NCBI GenBank assembly: GCA_027924585.1
Contig: BSBM01000865.1
Location: 5,693,001-5,757,000, forward strand
Direction of reading: 5' to 3'
Length of the DNA: 64,000 nt
From: Larix kaempferi
Lineage: Eukaryota; Streptophyta; Pinopsida; Pinales; Pinaceae
The position numbers and the translations under genes are program-made. Shown here piece by piece: positions 1-10,334 of this stretch. The notes beneath the pieces are model-generated. The model ran no database searches, was not told the origin of the DNA, and was given only the letters and a program-made list of their open reading frames with translations. The number at the start of each line of letters is the position of its first letter. Position 1 is the first letter of the stretch.

Positions 1-658
1 AGGGGAATGTAATACCCCCATTTTTTACCCTTAAAATGTATTGGATTCATATGTGAATATTGTGCATACACGATGTATGAATTTATAGTGTGGATCTCAA
101 GGACAAGGCCCCGCTACTGAATGCTTGATTTTAAAAGGGAAGTATTGTATATTTTCTGATCCATGTGCTAGTAAACCATGGAAATTGTAAAAACATGTAA
201 ATATGTATAATGCAAATAAAATTCCAAGAGCTGGCTACTAAAGCAACTGAAAATGAGAGGGATGTATGTATCCACTAGGGAGAGGTGAGGGGTTGGGGAA
301 TTGAATCATTTGTTTCCAAATTTCATCTTGAGAACTCATCTTGGCTAGTTATGCTGACATTTAATTCTGTTGTAAGGAGGAAGCTAAGAAGTCATCCCAT
401 GAATTTAATGGAGCATGGGAAAACTCAGAAATTCGTATGGTTGGGTATGGGATCAGTTTACTTGACCCATAAGTTAATTTCCTGAGTGGGAATTCATTTT
501 CGATCATCCCCATTCCATTTTGGAACAAGATGACAACAATTGTCATCCTATTATGCATCCCCAACAATGAAAAATTGCAAAAATTGCAACCAAGAAAGAA
601 GCCATGATTTAGAGTGTAAAAAAAAACCATAATTTTATTTGAGTAGCGAAATCTAGTG
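1..658. other. Unassigned flank left of Copia-1
   Basis: AT-rich sequence with no convincing gene. Short open frames on both strands have no recognisable domain. It continues on the other side of Copia-1 at 5928, so it is the target sequence into which that element inserted. Confidence 0.5.
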
Positions 659-663
659 TGTAA
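659..663. repeat. Target-site duplication of Copia-1, left copy
   Basis: The five bases tgtaa directly precede the TG start of the left LTR. The five bases after the right LTR are ggtaa, so four of five match. A 5-bp duplication is usual for Copia elements; one base has probably mutated. Confidence 0.6.
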
Positions 664-1277
664 TGTTAGAAAAATAGGATCGCAGAGCAATAACAATAAA
701 CAGAAATGAAAATATAATCACACATACACATTACAAGAGAGACACAGATATATCGTGGTTCACCCAACTTGGGCTACGTCCACACTGAATTTGTCAGTCC
801 TTATTATTATTACCGTCCAGCAAGGTGAAGGGATACAACCTACAACACAACCGCTGCACTTCCTCTTCTCTGTTTCACAGTCTCTCTCCTAATCTCAGAG
901 ATCTTTACAATGCATAAAACCTAATACATACTCATCCCTAGCCGTATTACAATGTCTTTATTTTATAAGGTAAATACAATGGGAAAATACCACGGGATAC
1001 CCAAAACCATGGCCCCTCAAAACAGCTGGCTAAAACAGCCCCAAAAAATTTCTTCGAGGGCGTTGCCCCCGAACCCCCATTTCTCGGGGGTGATGCCCCC
1101 GGACCCCCCAGCCAAGGGGGATGGTCCCCCGTGGAACCCCGTGGGGGGGGGATGCCCCCCACACCCCCTTGTTGGGGTGATTGTACAGTCCACCTACATA
1201 TCATATAAAACTGGGGTACAAACACAGCTGATACAATATCATCTATGAGTCTAGAAGATCTGGCTCCACAACCAACA
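664..1277 (-). repeat. 3' LTR of Copia-1
   Basis: It begins TGTTAG and ends CCAACA on the plus strand (TG...CA) and aligns along its whole length with 5318-5922, with some mismatches and small indels. It contains a block of alternating C5 and G5 runs at about 1057-1170 that can form GC-rich stem-loops. Confidence 0.93.
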
Positions 1278-1278
1278 A

Positions 1279-1290
1279 TCTCCCACTTGG
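1279..1290 (-). other. Polypurine tract of Copia-1
   Basis: Read on the minus strand this is AAGTGGGAGAT, directly against the 3' LTR. This purine run is the usual plus-strand primer of Tnt1-like Copia elements. Confidence 0.8.
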
Positions 1291-1362
1291 AGACTGATCA
1301 CAGCAACTCCACCGCTGCTGCACTTGCTGGACTTGGACTTGGAAAATTTCTCCTCTTTACCT

Positions 1363-2469
1363 TCATGCTAGAAGGGCAACTGAAACCGAGCACGAACTCA
1401 ATTTCTCTCTGGTCACTACCTTTGTGAACATGTCTGCAGGATTCTGGGTAGTATGTATCTTTTCCAGCTTCAACAGTTCATCTTCCAGAACAGAGCGTAT
1501 GAAATGGTACTTGAGCTGTATATGTTTAGTCCTGGAATGGAATGCTGAGTTCTTTGCAAGGTGAATGGCACTCTGGCTGTCACTATACAATCTGCTATCC
1601 TTCTGCTTCCTACCCACTTCCTCCATAAACCTCTGCAACCAAATCATCTCTTTACTAGCCTCTGTAATGGAAACATACTCTGCTTCTGTTGTTGAAAGTG
1701 CAACAACCTTCTGTAGTTTCGAAATCCAGCTTACTGCTGTTCCACCTACAGTAAACACATACCCTGTGGTGCTCCTCCTGCTATCCTTGTCACCTGCCAT
1801 ATCTGCATCAACATATCCCTGTAGAACAGTGTCTGAACCTCCAAAACATAATGCCTCAGTGGTAGTACCTCTCAAATACCTGAGAATCCACTGTACTTCC
1901 TTCCAATGTTCTTTACCTGGATTATTCATATATCTGCTTACAACTCCCGATGCATGTGCAATATCTGGTCTTGTGCACACCATGGCATACATAAAGCTGC
2001 CAACTGCTGATTGATAGGGAATCTTGGACATGTAATTTGTCTCTTCTTGTGTCTTAGGACACATTTCCTTACTTAGACTGAAATGGCTAGCCAAAGGTGT
2101 ACTTACAGGTTTTGCATTCTGCATTCTGAACCTCTCCAACACCTTTTGTATGTACTCACTTTGAGACAATGTCAATTTGCGATTTTTGCTGTCTCTCGTT
2201 ATTCTCATACCAAGGATTTGCTTTGCAGCACCCAAATCCTTCATCACAAATGAATTAGCTAGCTTCCTTTTGAGTACATTTTTATCCTGCATGTCAGACC
2301 CTGCAACAAGCATGTCATCCACATAAAATAACAAGATAATATATCTTCCATTATCTAGCTTCTTGAAATAAACACAGTGGTCAGAATGACATCTACTATA
2401 ACCTTGTTCTGTCATAAACTTGTCAAACTTTAGATACCACTGCCTTGGAGCTTGCTTCAAGCCATACAA
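1363..2469 (-). pseudogene. Copia-1 reverse transcriptase (C-terminal part) and RNase H
   Basis: This 368-codon open stretch starts inside the RT at YGLKQAPRQW and contains the catalytic box FYVDDMLVAG, so the active-site aspartates are kept. RNase H follows from about residue 215, with YVDADMAGD, the TTEAEY glutamate and SDSQSA, and ends with the family tail ADMFTKVV. The reading frame differs by one base from the upstream pol frame; an extra A in the run ACAAAAGAGC near 2470 explains the shift. In an active element this region would copy the genomic RNA and degrade it in the cytoplasmic particle. The tail ends about 80 bp from the PPT, as expected. Confidence 0.92.
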
Positions 2470-2527
2470 GCTCTTTTGTCAACTTGCATACCAGATCCTC
2501 CTTACCTTTGACCTCATACCCTTGTGG

Positions 2528-4645
2528 CTACTGCATATATATTTCTTCCTTCAAATCCCCATGGAGGAAGACTGTTTTTACATCTAACTGTTCAAGATGC
2601 AAATCTTCTACCGCCACTAGACTTAAGATAGTCCTAAATGAAGTCATCTTAACAACAGGAGAAAATATTTCATCAAAATCTATATCTTTCTTCTGTGCAA
2701 ACCCCTTTACAACAAGTCTGGCCTTGTACCGCTTCTTACCTCCTCCTTCTTCTTTCAACCTGTAAATCCATTTGTTTTGCAATGCTCTTTTACCAGCAGG
2801 AAACTGAACCAAATCCCAAGTCTGGTTTCCTACCAATGAGTCCATCTCCTCATTCATTCCTTGCTCCCACTTCTTTCTAGTTTCCACCTGCATTGCTTCT
2901 TCATAACATTCTGGTTCACTAGAATCAGTCATCAATAAATAATACATTGAAGGAGAGTATCGTTCAGGGAGTCTACTTAACCTGGTAGATCTTCTTACAG
3001 TTGCAGGAGTTTCAGGTACTTGCTGCTGCTCTTGATTTTCTGGCACCTTCGGAACTTCATTTTCTTTAATTTCATCAAGCACTATGTACTCTGTGTTTTC
3101 TTTTTCCTGTTTCTTTCCCTGCAACTGATCTTTATACATGACCTTTTCATTGAATATCACATCTCTACTCCTGATGATTTTGTTATTTTCATAATCCCAT
3201 AAACGATAACCAAATTCATCAACCCCATATCCAATAAAGGTATATTTCTTGGATTTAGCTTCAAGCTTTGTTCTATTTTCTTTATCAATATGGAGAAATG
3301 CTTCACAACCAAACACTCTCAGAAATGAGTAGTTTACCTTTTTATCTATCCATGCTTCCTCTGGAATACCACCATCCAAAGCACTTGAAGTTCCTCTGTT
3401 TATTAAATAAACAATAGTATTTACAGCATCCGCCCAAAACTGTAAGGGCAACCCTGCATGCAGTCTCATACACCTTGCACACTCCATGATCGTTCTGTTC
3501 ATCCTTTTTGACACACCATTTTCCTGTAGTGTTCCTGGGACTGTCTTCTCTCTACGAATCCCATGGTATGAACAGTAACTATCAAACTCCTTGCCATAGT
3601 ACTCACCTCCATTATCAGATCCGAGACACTTCAATCTTTTTCCTGTCTCATTCTCAACCAAAGCTTTCCACTTCTTAAAAGTAGCAAACACATCAGATTT
3701 CTGTCTAATGCAATAAACCCAAGTTTTTCTAGTTGCATCATCAATAAATGTAACATAATAATGAGAGCCACCAAGAGATTGTACCTGAGCCGGTCCCCAT
3801 ACATCTATATGCACAAGCTCTAATTTTTCATTCTTCTTTTGTTTCCCAACCCTAAGAAATCTGACTCTCTTATGTTTTCCATAAACACAGTTTTCACAGA
3901 ATTCCAAACTTACCTGCTTCAAATCCGGCAGCAACTTCCTTGAGTTGAGAATCTGCATCCCCTTCTCACTCATGTGGCCAAGCCTATGATACCACAATGC
4001 TATATCTGTTCTTGTGGAAGCTAAAGAGATAGAATGGTCAGTATTATGAGGACATAAATACAACGTACCTACTCTGTCTCCTTTTTCTATCACCATTGAT
4101 CCTTTAGTGATCTTCCACCACTTTTCTGCGAACGTAGATAGACAGCCGCCATCTCCCAACTGCCCTGTTGAGATCAGATTTCTTTTCATAGCAGGAATAT
4201 GCCTAACTTCTTTCAACAACCAATCAGTTCCATTCTTAACTTTTATCCATACCTTACCCATTCCAACAATTTTACGTGGCTCATCATCACCCAATAAAAC
4301 ATGTCCAAAGTCGCCAAGAACATACTCATGAAAGTATTTCCTATGGGGTGTATCATGACATGAAGCTTCTGAATCTACTACCCAATAATCACTAATATTA
4401 TCTAATGCAAGAATCAAAGCATCTTGTAACACATCACCTGCTACATTTGCTTCCTGGGTAGTTTCCTTCTGTGCATCTCCTTTCTTCTTTAGAGATTTGC
4501 AGTCTTTCTTCAGATGTCCTTTCTTTCCACAGTTCCAGCACTCTATCTTTCCCAGTTTGGACTTGGATCTGCCCATTTTAGACTTTCCACGATTACCTTG
4601 GCTCTTTCCTCTCTCCTTTTGTCTTCCCCTGCTCTCTATGGTCAA
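2528..4645 (-). pseudogene. Copia-1 gag end, protease, integrase and start of RT
   Basis: This is the 705-codon open part of the polyprotein. In order: a basic linker; a CCHC knuckle (CWNCGKKGHLKKDC, about residues 36-50); an aspartic protease whose motif reads DSEAS, with the glycine lost; an integrase zinc finger (HRLGH, then CENC); an integrase core with VHIDVWGP and SDNGGEY; a long linker; and the start of RT (KARLVVKGFAQ, LDVKTVFLHGDL). The third integrase catalytic residue is lost: GVSKRMNR where the family has GVAERMNR. The ORF ends at a TAG that replaces a glutamine just after EEIYMQ. The frame is the same as gag upstream, so gag and pol were one polyprotein. Confidence 0.93.
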
Positions 4646-4678
4646 CGCATTACCTGATGTCTCACCTGTGCTTTTTCT

Positions 4679-5251
4679 TCACATTTCCTCGCTAAGAATA
4701 ACACCAATAACATCATCAAATTTCAAGGTGTTTGAACCAGAGACAGAGTTACTTACAGCCATGACCAAGCTATTCCAGCTTTCTGGAAATGAACACAAGA
4801 TTAGAAGAGCCCTAACCTCATCATCAAAGTTCACACTCACAGAACTTAGCTGATTTGTAACCGTATTAAACTCATTTAAATGATCAGTAACAGATCCACC
4901 TTCAGACATATTCATATTAAATAAACGCTTCATTAGAAATACCTTGTTGGAGGCCGAGGGTTTTTCATACAGCTTACCCAATGCGCTCATCAAACTCTTT
5001 GTTGTCGTTTCTTTTGAGATATTGAAAGCCACTGATGAAGCCAGGCTCAACCGTATTGTTCCTAGAGCGTTTCTGTCAAGAACTTCCCATTCTTCATCCT
5101 TCATAGCCGTCGGCTGCTTTGCTTTTCCTCCCAATGGTAGGAATAGATCCTTCTGGTACAGATAGTCCTCCATTTGCATCTTCCATAACCCGAAGTTTTG
5201 GCCGTTAAACTTCTCGACCTTAAACTTTCCTTCTTCTACCATTGCTCCCAC
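4679..5251 (-). pseudogene. Copia-1 gag
   Basis: The 190-codon ORF starts MGAMVEEGKFKVEKFNGQNF, the usual opening of Tnt1-like gag, followed by the WKMQMEDYL and LYEKPSASNKVFLMKRLF helices of the UBN2-type gag domain. It ends SEEM then TGA, and the same frame continues for eleven codons into the downstream pol ORF. The stop is where related elements have an arginine (CGA to TGA), so it is a nonsense mutation and not the natural gag end. Gag would form the virus-like particle. The start lies about 50 bp from the PBS. Confidence 0.9.
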
Positions 5252-5303
5252 TCGAACCAGAAACCCTAGCTTCCTACGGGTTTAACTGCCAAATAGACCT
5301 TTG

Positions 5304-5315
5304 GCTCTGATACCA
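5304..5315 (-). other. Primer binding site of Copia-1 (initiator tRNA-Met)
   Basis: On the minus strand the bases after the 5' LTR read AT then TGGTATCAGAGC. This is complementary to the 3' end of plant initiator tRNA-Met, the standard primer of Copia elements. Confidence 0.92.
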
Positions 5316-5317
5316 AT

Positions 5318-5922
5318 TGTTAGAAAAACAAGATCACAAAGCAATAACAATAAACAGAAATGAAAATATAATCACACATACACATTACAAGAGAGACACA
5401 GATATATCGTAGTTCACCCAACTTGGGCTACGTCCACACTGAATTTTCCAGTCCTTATTATTATTACCGTCAAGCAAGGTGAAGGGATACAACCTGCAGC
5501 ACAACTGCTGCACTTCCTCTTCTGTGTTTCACAGTCTCTCTCCTGATCTCAAAGATATTTACAATGCATAAAACCTAATACATCCTCATCCCTAGCCGTA
5601 TTACAATGTCTTTATTTTATAAGGGAAATACAATGGGAAAATACCACGGAATACCCAAAACCATGGGCCCGCAAAACAACTGACGAAAACAGCCCCAAAA
5701 TTTTTCTTTGGGGGCGTTGCCCCCGAACCCCCATTTCTCGGGGGCGCTGTTCCCGGACCCCCCAGCCAAGGGGGATGGTCCCCCCTGGAACCCCGTGGGG
5801 GGGCGATGCCCCCCCATTGGGGTGACTGTACAGTCCACCTACATATCATATAAAACTGGGGTACAAACACAGCTAATACAATATCATCTATGAGACTAGA
5901 AGATCTGGCTCCACAACCAACA
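5318..5922 (-). repeat. 5' LTR of Copia-1
   Basis: It is homologous over its whole length to 664-1277 with the same TG...CA ends. It keeps the C5/G5 block at about 5710-5820, but with indels inside it relative to the other LTR. Confidence 0.93.
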
Positions 5923-5927
5923 GGTAA
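5923..5927. repeat. Target-site duplication of Copia-1, right copy
   Basis: ggtaa follows the CA end of the LTR; it matches four of five bases of the left copy tgtaa. Confidence 0.6.
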
Positions 5928-7932
5928 TCCATATACATAAACCCTGGGGTGAATTTGAGAGTGTCAAAGGCTTGAAAATCCATAGGAAGACTCAGATTTG
6001 GAAGTCGGGAAGTTGAATTTCGTGATTGGGACTCATGTGTCCAGAATTCAAAAAAATCCAAAGTGGATTGAATTGGGAGAGAGATCATAGGCAATAAATG
6101 CTTGGTAAACCCAGTGAAGGCAAGAATCTCTGAAGTTTTTATATCTTGGACCTTTCTATTCCCACCCTGAAGAGCATTAGAGGGAAGGGGCACTTGATGG
6201 ACTATGTAGAAAAGAAGGGGACGTTCCTTTTGTTGGGTGTGGTAGGTATTGTGGGCACTAAGATTGGATAAGTTCAATTGAGATGTCTACAGCCCTGTGG
6301 TTGAGCTCGCTGGCTTAGCATTCCCCTCCCCTATCTCCCTGCATGTTTGAAAAACCCAGTTATGTGCCGACATAGCATGAGTGATTGTTCCTATGGCTGT
6401 GACTAAGCTTGAGTAGTTCCTCCTCAATGGATACATAGCCCAGCTCAAGGGTGGTTTCTCAGCTGAATTAATATAGGATGGACAAATACCTACAGTTGGG
6501 TGGAACATTGCTCTTCCTTAGCCAATTGCTCGGTAAATTTCAATTAAAAGATAAGTGTTCACTGTTATTTCTAATTATGCAAAATTTATGTACTATGAGT
6601 GATTGTTTGTTTATATCATATTGAATGAAATGATCCAATTTGAATTGTTAAAATTGAATTCTTGCAAATAGCATAAGATGAGTTTATCTCTGTGCATGTT
6701 TTTACTTTTATGCCTGTGATGAGCATGTTGGTATATGCATGTTGTATGTGCACCAATAGAATTTAATTATGATGTGTATGTTATTATGCATCTGCACATG
6801 CTTTGAAATGTTAATGAATTTGATAATATGGCCTTGTTGATACCTCGGTTATGCAGGTGTTGGAATGGTGTCCAAGGCAAGTAACACAAGTAACAGGGGA
6901 TGAAAACCCAGCCAAAGGCTTCAAAAGACCCTACGCAAGGGCAATTCTATCCTCGAGCTGTTTGGTGTGGTAATCACCCACGGATACAAAGGCCTCCGCT
7001 GGCACTTGTGGTTTAGATCCAAAATGGATCTATCCTATAGAGATGTAAGACAAAGGTAGCCAAACTCTAAAGGTTGATCTAAGTCTAAAGTTAATCCTAT
7101 CTAGAATGAAGTCTAAACTAAGTTAGATCTAATCTAACAGAGTGGAAGTTGTGGAAGTTTTGTGTGCGGGGTAATTTGGTTTGTAAATTAATAAGTTAAT
7201 TTAACCGGCTATAACAGAAATGCAAAACCAGATGGTTAACTTATTACTTCAAAGCATTATCAGATAATGAAAATTATTGACAACAATTTAAAGATTCAGT
7301 GCATCCAATGTTATCCTGTTGTTCCTTTTGTTAATTGAAAAATTAACCTGAACTGTGATATGAAATGTATATCATTTGTAAAGAAACAAATAAACATGTT
7401 GCATAGAGAAATTCATTCAACACATTCATACATTCAGATCACCAATAGTGATAAACCAAAATCTCATATCTGGGAATGTTAATTGTTTACAAATTAATAG
7501 ACAATTATTGATAATAGATTCAGAACAATCCTCAAACTGATCAAAGAAACTTGAAGAGTGAACAAGAAATTCATATGGAGAAACTTTACTGTGTTAACAT
7601 AACTGTAAGAAATTACAGTGTCTCCAAAAACTGGGTGTGTCCAACAGCTTCCTTGCTGATTCGTGCTCTAAAGTCCATCTCCCTGGCAGCGTGTCCTCAG
7701 TCTGCTTCTTTGAACTCTGAAAGAAAAATCTACCCAGCCAAAGAAGAATTGTAGAGAAAGAAAAATCATTCTCTGGTCTGGGGAGACCGCCCCCCTTCTT
7801 TCAATCGATTTTGTTCTGCTTTTATAGGAGGGAAGATGTAACAGAAATTGAATTATTAACTGGAAATAAGAATGTTATTCCGCCCGGTTTTGGCACGTCG
7901 ACCTTTGGAATCATCCGGGGGTATCAAATGCG
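5928..7932. other. Unassigned flank between Copia-1 and Gypsy-1
   Basis: I recognise no gene or repeat family over these 2 kb. The longest open frames (minus 5888-6277 and plus 7551-7754) have no domain, and the first runs into the Copia LTR. The stretch 6600-7600 is AT-rich. It is the target DNA of both neighbours or the remains of an older repeat. Confidence 0.4.
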
Positions 7933-8159
7933 TGTTGGGCACTAGTTTTGACCCCTTTTTGCCTCTTAAATAACCTTCATTTCCTGCATAAAACCTCCAT
8001 TTTGAGTAAAAATCCTTAAAGTTCATCTATAAACCTTGGTCAAAGAGGTATAATATCATTTGCTTATTAATAAATTGAGTTTTGTGATTTTTTAGGCATT
8101 TTAACTAGGATTTTTACTTAAATTACGGGATGTACTAACTTCCCGTATTTCCTCCAAAG

Positions 8160-8375
8160 TTGAGTAATTGCAGGGAAGTTATGAGGGAAACGGAAGATCA
8201 AGAATGGATCCTTAATGTCCACAGATGGATGAACATTCAACAGTCAGGTGAAGTGGCCTGTGCAGATGTCGAGTCAATTAGAGTCAAAGGTGGCCACCTG
8301 TTCTGCGTTCAACACAAAAGAAGGAACAATGCTGATTTTGTGGAACTCCACGATTCTGAAGATGGTCTCGATTAG
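8160..8375 (+). other. 71-codon open frame inside the Gypsy-1 LTR, copy A
   Basis: A frame starting MSNCREVMRETEDQEWIL is open in copy A, again at 9112-9327 in copy B, and from 19511 in the 3' LTR until the break. The two full copies differ by two changes that alter amino acids (E/A and V/I) and by no silent change. That is no sign of protein-level selection. It may be chance coding potential of the LTR transcript; I recognise no family. Confidence 0.25.
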
Positions 8376-9111
8376 CTCATAGAATTAATTAGATGCAGGT
8401 TTATAGCAATTACAGTTTGATTTAGGATTGGTATAAATCATTTACAAGACAATGAGGAGGATAATCACGATTTTGAAGAGGAACGCATTTGTGCTTCCAA
8501 ATTGCGTGGTATCTCTGTGTAAAACAATTCTGGTGAATGAATACGAAGCTCTAGTTCTATGAAATCTTTTAATGTGTGTTGAGCAAGGCTTTGGAGGGCC
8601 CCCATCGTCAAACTCTCACACTTTCCTGTTGCTGGTAGATCGATTTGGGTATGCATTTTAATGTAATTTCCAGTTTATAAATCGTAGAACAAGTTCAGTC
8701 AACATTTTTAAATCGATTCTATTGATGCTTTGTTTCTTTTATTTACGATTTAAATCACAAATTCTGTCACACTGTATATCACTGGCAATATTGGATAAAC
8801 GCTGTTCTTCACTGGTTAAATGCTACAGATATCAAATGGTTCAGACCACAACCTCTGTGTATTGTTCACTGCTGTTTATTTGATAGTGAAATGGTAAAAA
8901 GACATTTACAAATTATGAACATTGTCTTGTAAGAGAAATTGAAAACCTCCATTTTGAGTAAAAAGCCTTAAAGTTCATCTATAAACCTTGGTCAAAGAGG
9001 TATAATATCATTTGCTTATTAATAAATTGAGTTTTGTGATTTTTTAGGCATTTTAACTAGGATTTTTACTTAAATTACGGGATGTACTAACTTCCCGTAT
9101 TTCCTCCAAAG

Positions 9112-9327
9112 TTGAGTAATTGCAGGGCAGTTATGAGGGAAACGGAAGATCAAGAATGGATCCTTAATGTCCACAGATGGATGAACATTCAACAGTCAGG
9201 TGAAGTGGCCTGTGCAGATGTCGAGTCAATTAGAGTCAAAGGTGGCCACCTGTTCTGCATTCAACACAAAAGAAGGAACAATGCTGATTTTGTGGAACTC
9301 CACGATTCTGAAGATGGTCTCGATTAG
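9112..9327 (+). other. 71-codon open frame inside the Gypsy-1 LTR, copy B
   Basis: This is the duplicate of the frame at 8160-8375, created by the 952-bp duplication. It is open over the same 71 codons, with alanine and isoleucine at the two variant sites. Confidence 0.25.
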
Positions 9328-10231
9328 CTCTTAGCATTAATTAGATGCAGGTTTATAGCAATTACAGTTTGATTTAGGATTGGTATAAATCATTTACAAG
9401 ACAATGAGGAGGATAATCACGATTTTGAAGAGGAATGCATTTGTGCTTCCAAATTGCGTGGTATCTCTGTGTAAAACAATTCTGGTGAATGAATACGAAG
9501 CTCTAGTTCTGTGAAATCTTTTAATGTGTGTTGAGCAAGGCTTTGGAGGGCCCCCATCGTCAAACTCTCACACTTTCCTGTTGCTGGTAGATCGATTTGG
9601 GTAAGCATTTTAATGTAATTTCCAGTTTATAAATCGTAGAACAAGTTCAGTCAACATTTTTAAATCGATTCTATTGATGCTTTGTTTCTTTTATTTACGG
9701 TTTAAATCACAAATTCTGTCACACTGTATATCACTGGCAATATTGGATAAACGCTGTTCTTCACTGGTTAAATGCTACAGATATCGAATGGTTCAGACCA
9801 CGACCTCTGTGTATTGTTCACTGCTGTTTATTTGATAGTGAAATGGTAAAATGACATTTACAAATTATGAACATTGTCTTGTAAGAGAAATTGATTGGTA
9901 ATTGACTTTCAGTGCTGGTAGAATTTTGCAGTTTAAATCTTAGGGTTTATAGATTTGTTGTTTAATTAATTTTTACCTCAGTCTTTTATGCTTTCACAAA
10001 TCAATTACTGTATGCTTAAAAAGGAAACAATGAAATTACCCTTGTAAGAGGATTTTGTCTCTGTGAGCTGCAGTATCTTAGTTTCTGTCAGTAGATTTAA
10101 TCACAGATAGCTAAATTCTAAATGAGTCCAGCTTCTCTGTCTTAAACTTGGATGTGTCTCGAAGTTCACAAACCCGGATTGATTTTAAATTCAAGTTCTG
10201 ATTAACACTGATAGATCAGAGCCCAACATTT

Positions 10232-10249
10232 TGGCGCCGTTGCCGGGGA
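10232..10249 (+). other. Primer binding site of Gypsy-1 (tRNA-Asp)
   Basis: TGGCGCCGTTGCCGGGGA lies three bases after the LTR end. It is complementary to the 3' end of plant tRNA-Asp, the primer known for Athila and some Tat elements. Confidence 0.92.
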
Positions 10250-10334
10250 GGCACTGTAGAAGCAGGCTTAGGAACTTTAGTTTTCTGATAAACACAAAAC
10301 TTTCAAACAAAAATATAGATTAGATTTCACTTTT

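Larger units (their letters stand above)
664..5922 (-). mobile_element. Copia-1: Ty1/Copia LTR retrotransposon, Tork/Tnt1-like
   Basis: Two LTRs of 614 and 605 bp bound a minus-strand interior with PBS, gag, protease, integrase, RT, RNase H and PPT in Copia order. The RNase H C-terminus and the gag start resemble the Tnt1/Tork group. Gag-pol is one frame broken by a TGA at 4679, a TAG at 2528 and a one-base shift near 2470. The protease motif reads DSEAS instead of DSGAS and the integrase glutamate is a lysine, so the copy cannot move on its own. Confidence 0.93.
7990..9893. repeat. 952-bp tandem duplication inside the Gypsy-1 5' LTR
   Basis: 7990-8941 and 8942-9893 are nearly identical, and the 952-bp offset holds at the start, middle and end, so there is no net indel between the copies. 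Only scattered substitutions are seen. The single 3' LTR copy at 19284 shows that the ancestral LTR has one unit over the part that remains. Confidence 0.93.
7933..10228 (+). repeat. 5' LTR of Gypsy-1 (2,296 bp, with internal duplication)
   Basis: It starts TGTTGGGCAC, identical to the 3' LTR at 19284, and ends CCCAACA beside the PBS, so it has inverted TGTTGGG/CCCAACA ends. A 952-bp block is present twice in tandem; without the extra copy the LTR would be about 1,344 bp. A possible TATA box (CTATAAACC) lies near 8030. Confidence 0.9.

Noticed and set aside
1565-5165. Plus-strand open frames across Copia-1 (for example 1565-2014 and 4497-4853)
   Set aside because: They mirror the minus-strand pol and gag codons and carry no domain. 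Unlike the antisense gene in Gypsy-2, there is no promoter, intron or homologue.
5888-6277. A 129-codon minus-strand frame as a host gene
   Set aside because: It runs into the Copia-1 LTR, has no domain and no gene-like context.
6287-6380. A tRNA-like stretch (GGTTGAGCTCGCTGG...GTTTGAAAAACC)
   Set aside because: A- and B-box matches are too weak and no arm pairs.
8160-9327. Treating the 71-codon LTR frames as genes
   Set aside because: The duplicate copies differ only by amino-acid-changing bases, there is no known domain, and they lie in the LTR. They are listed only as open frames.
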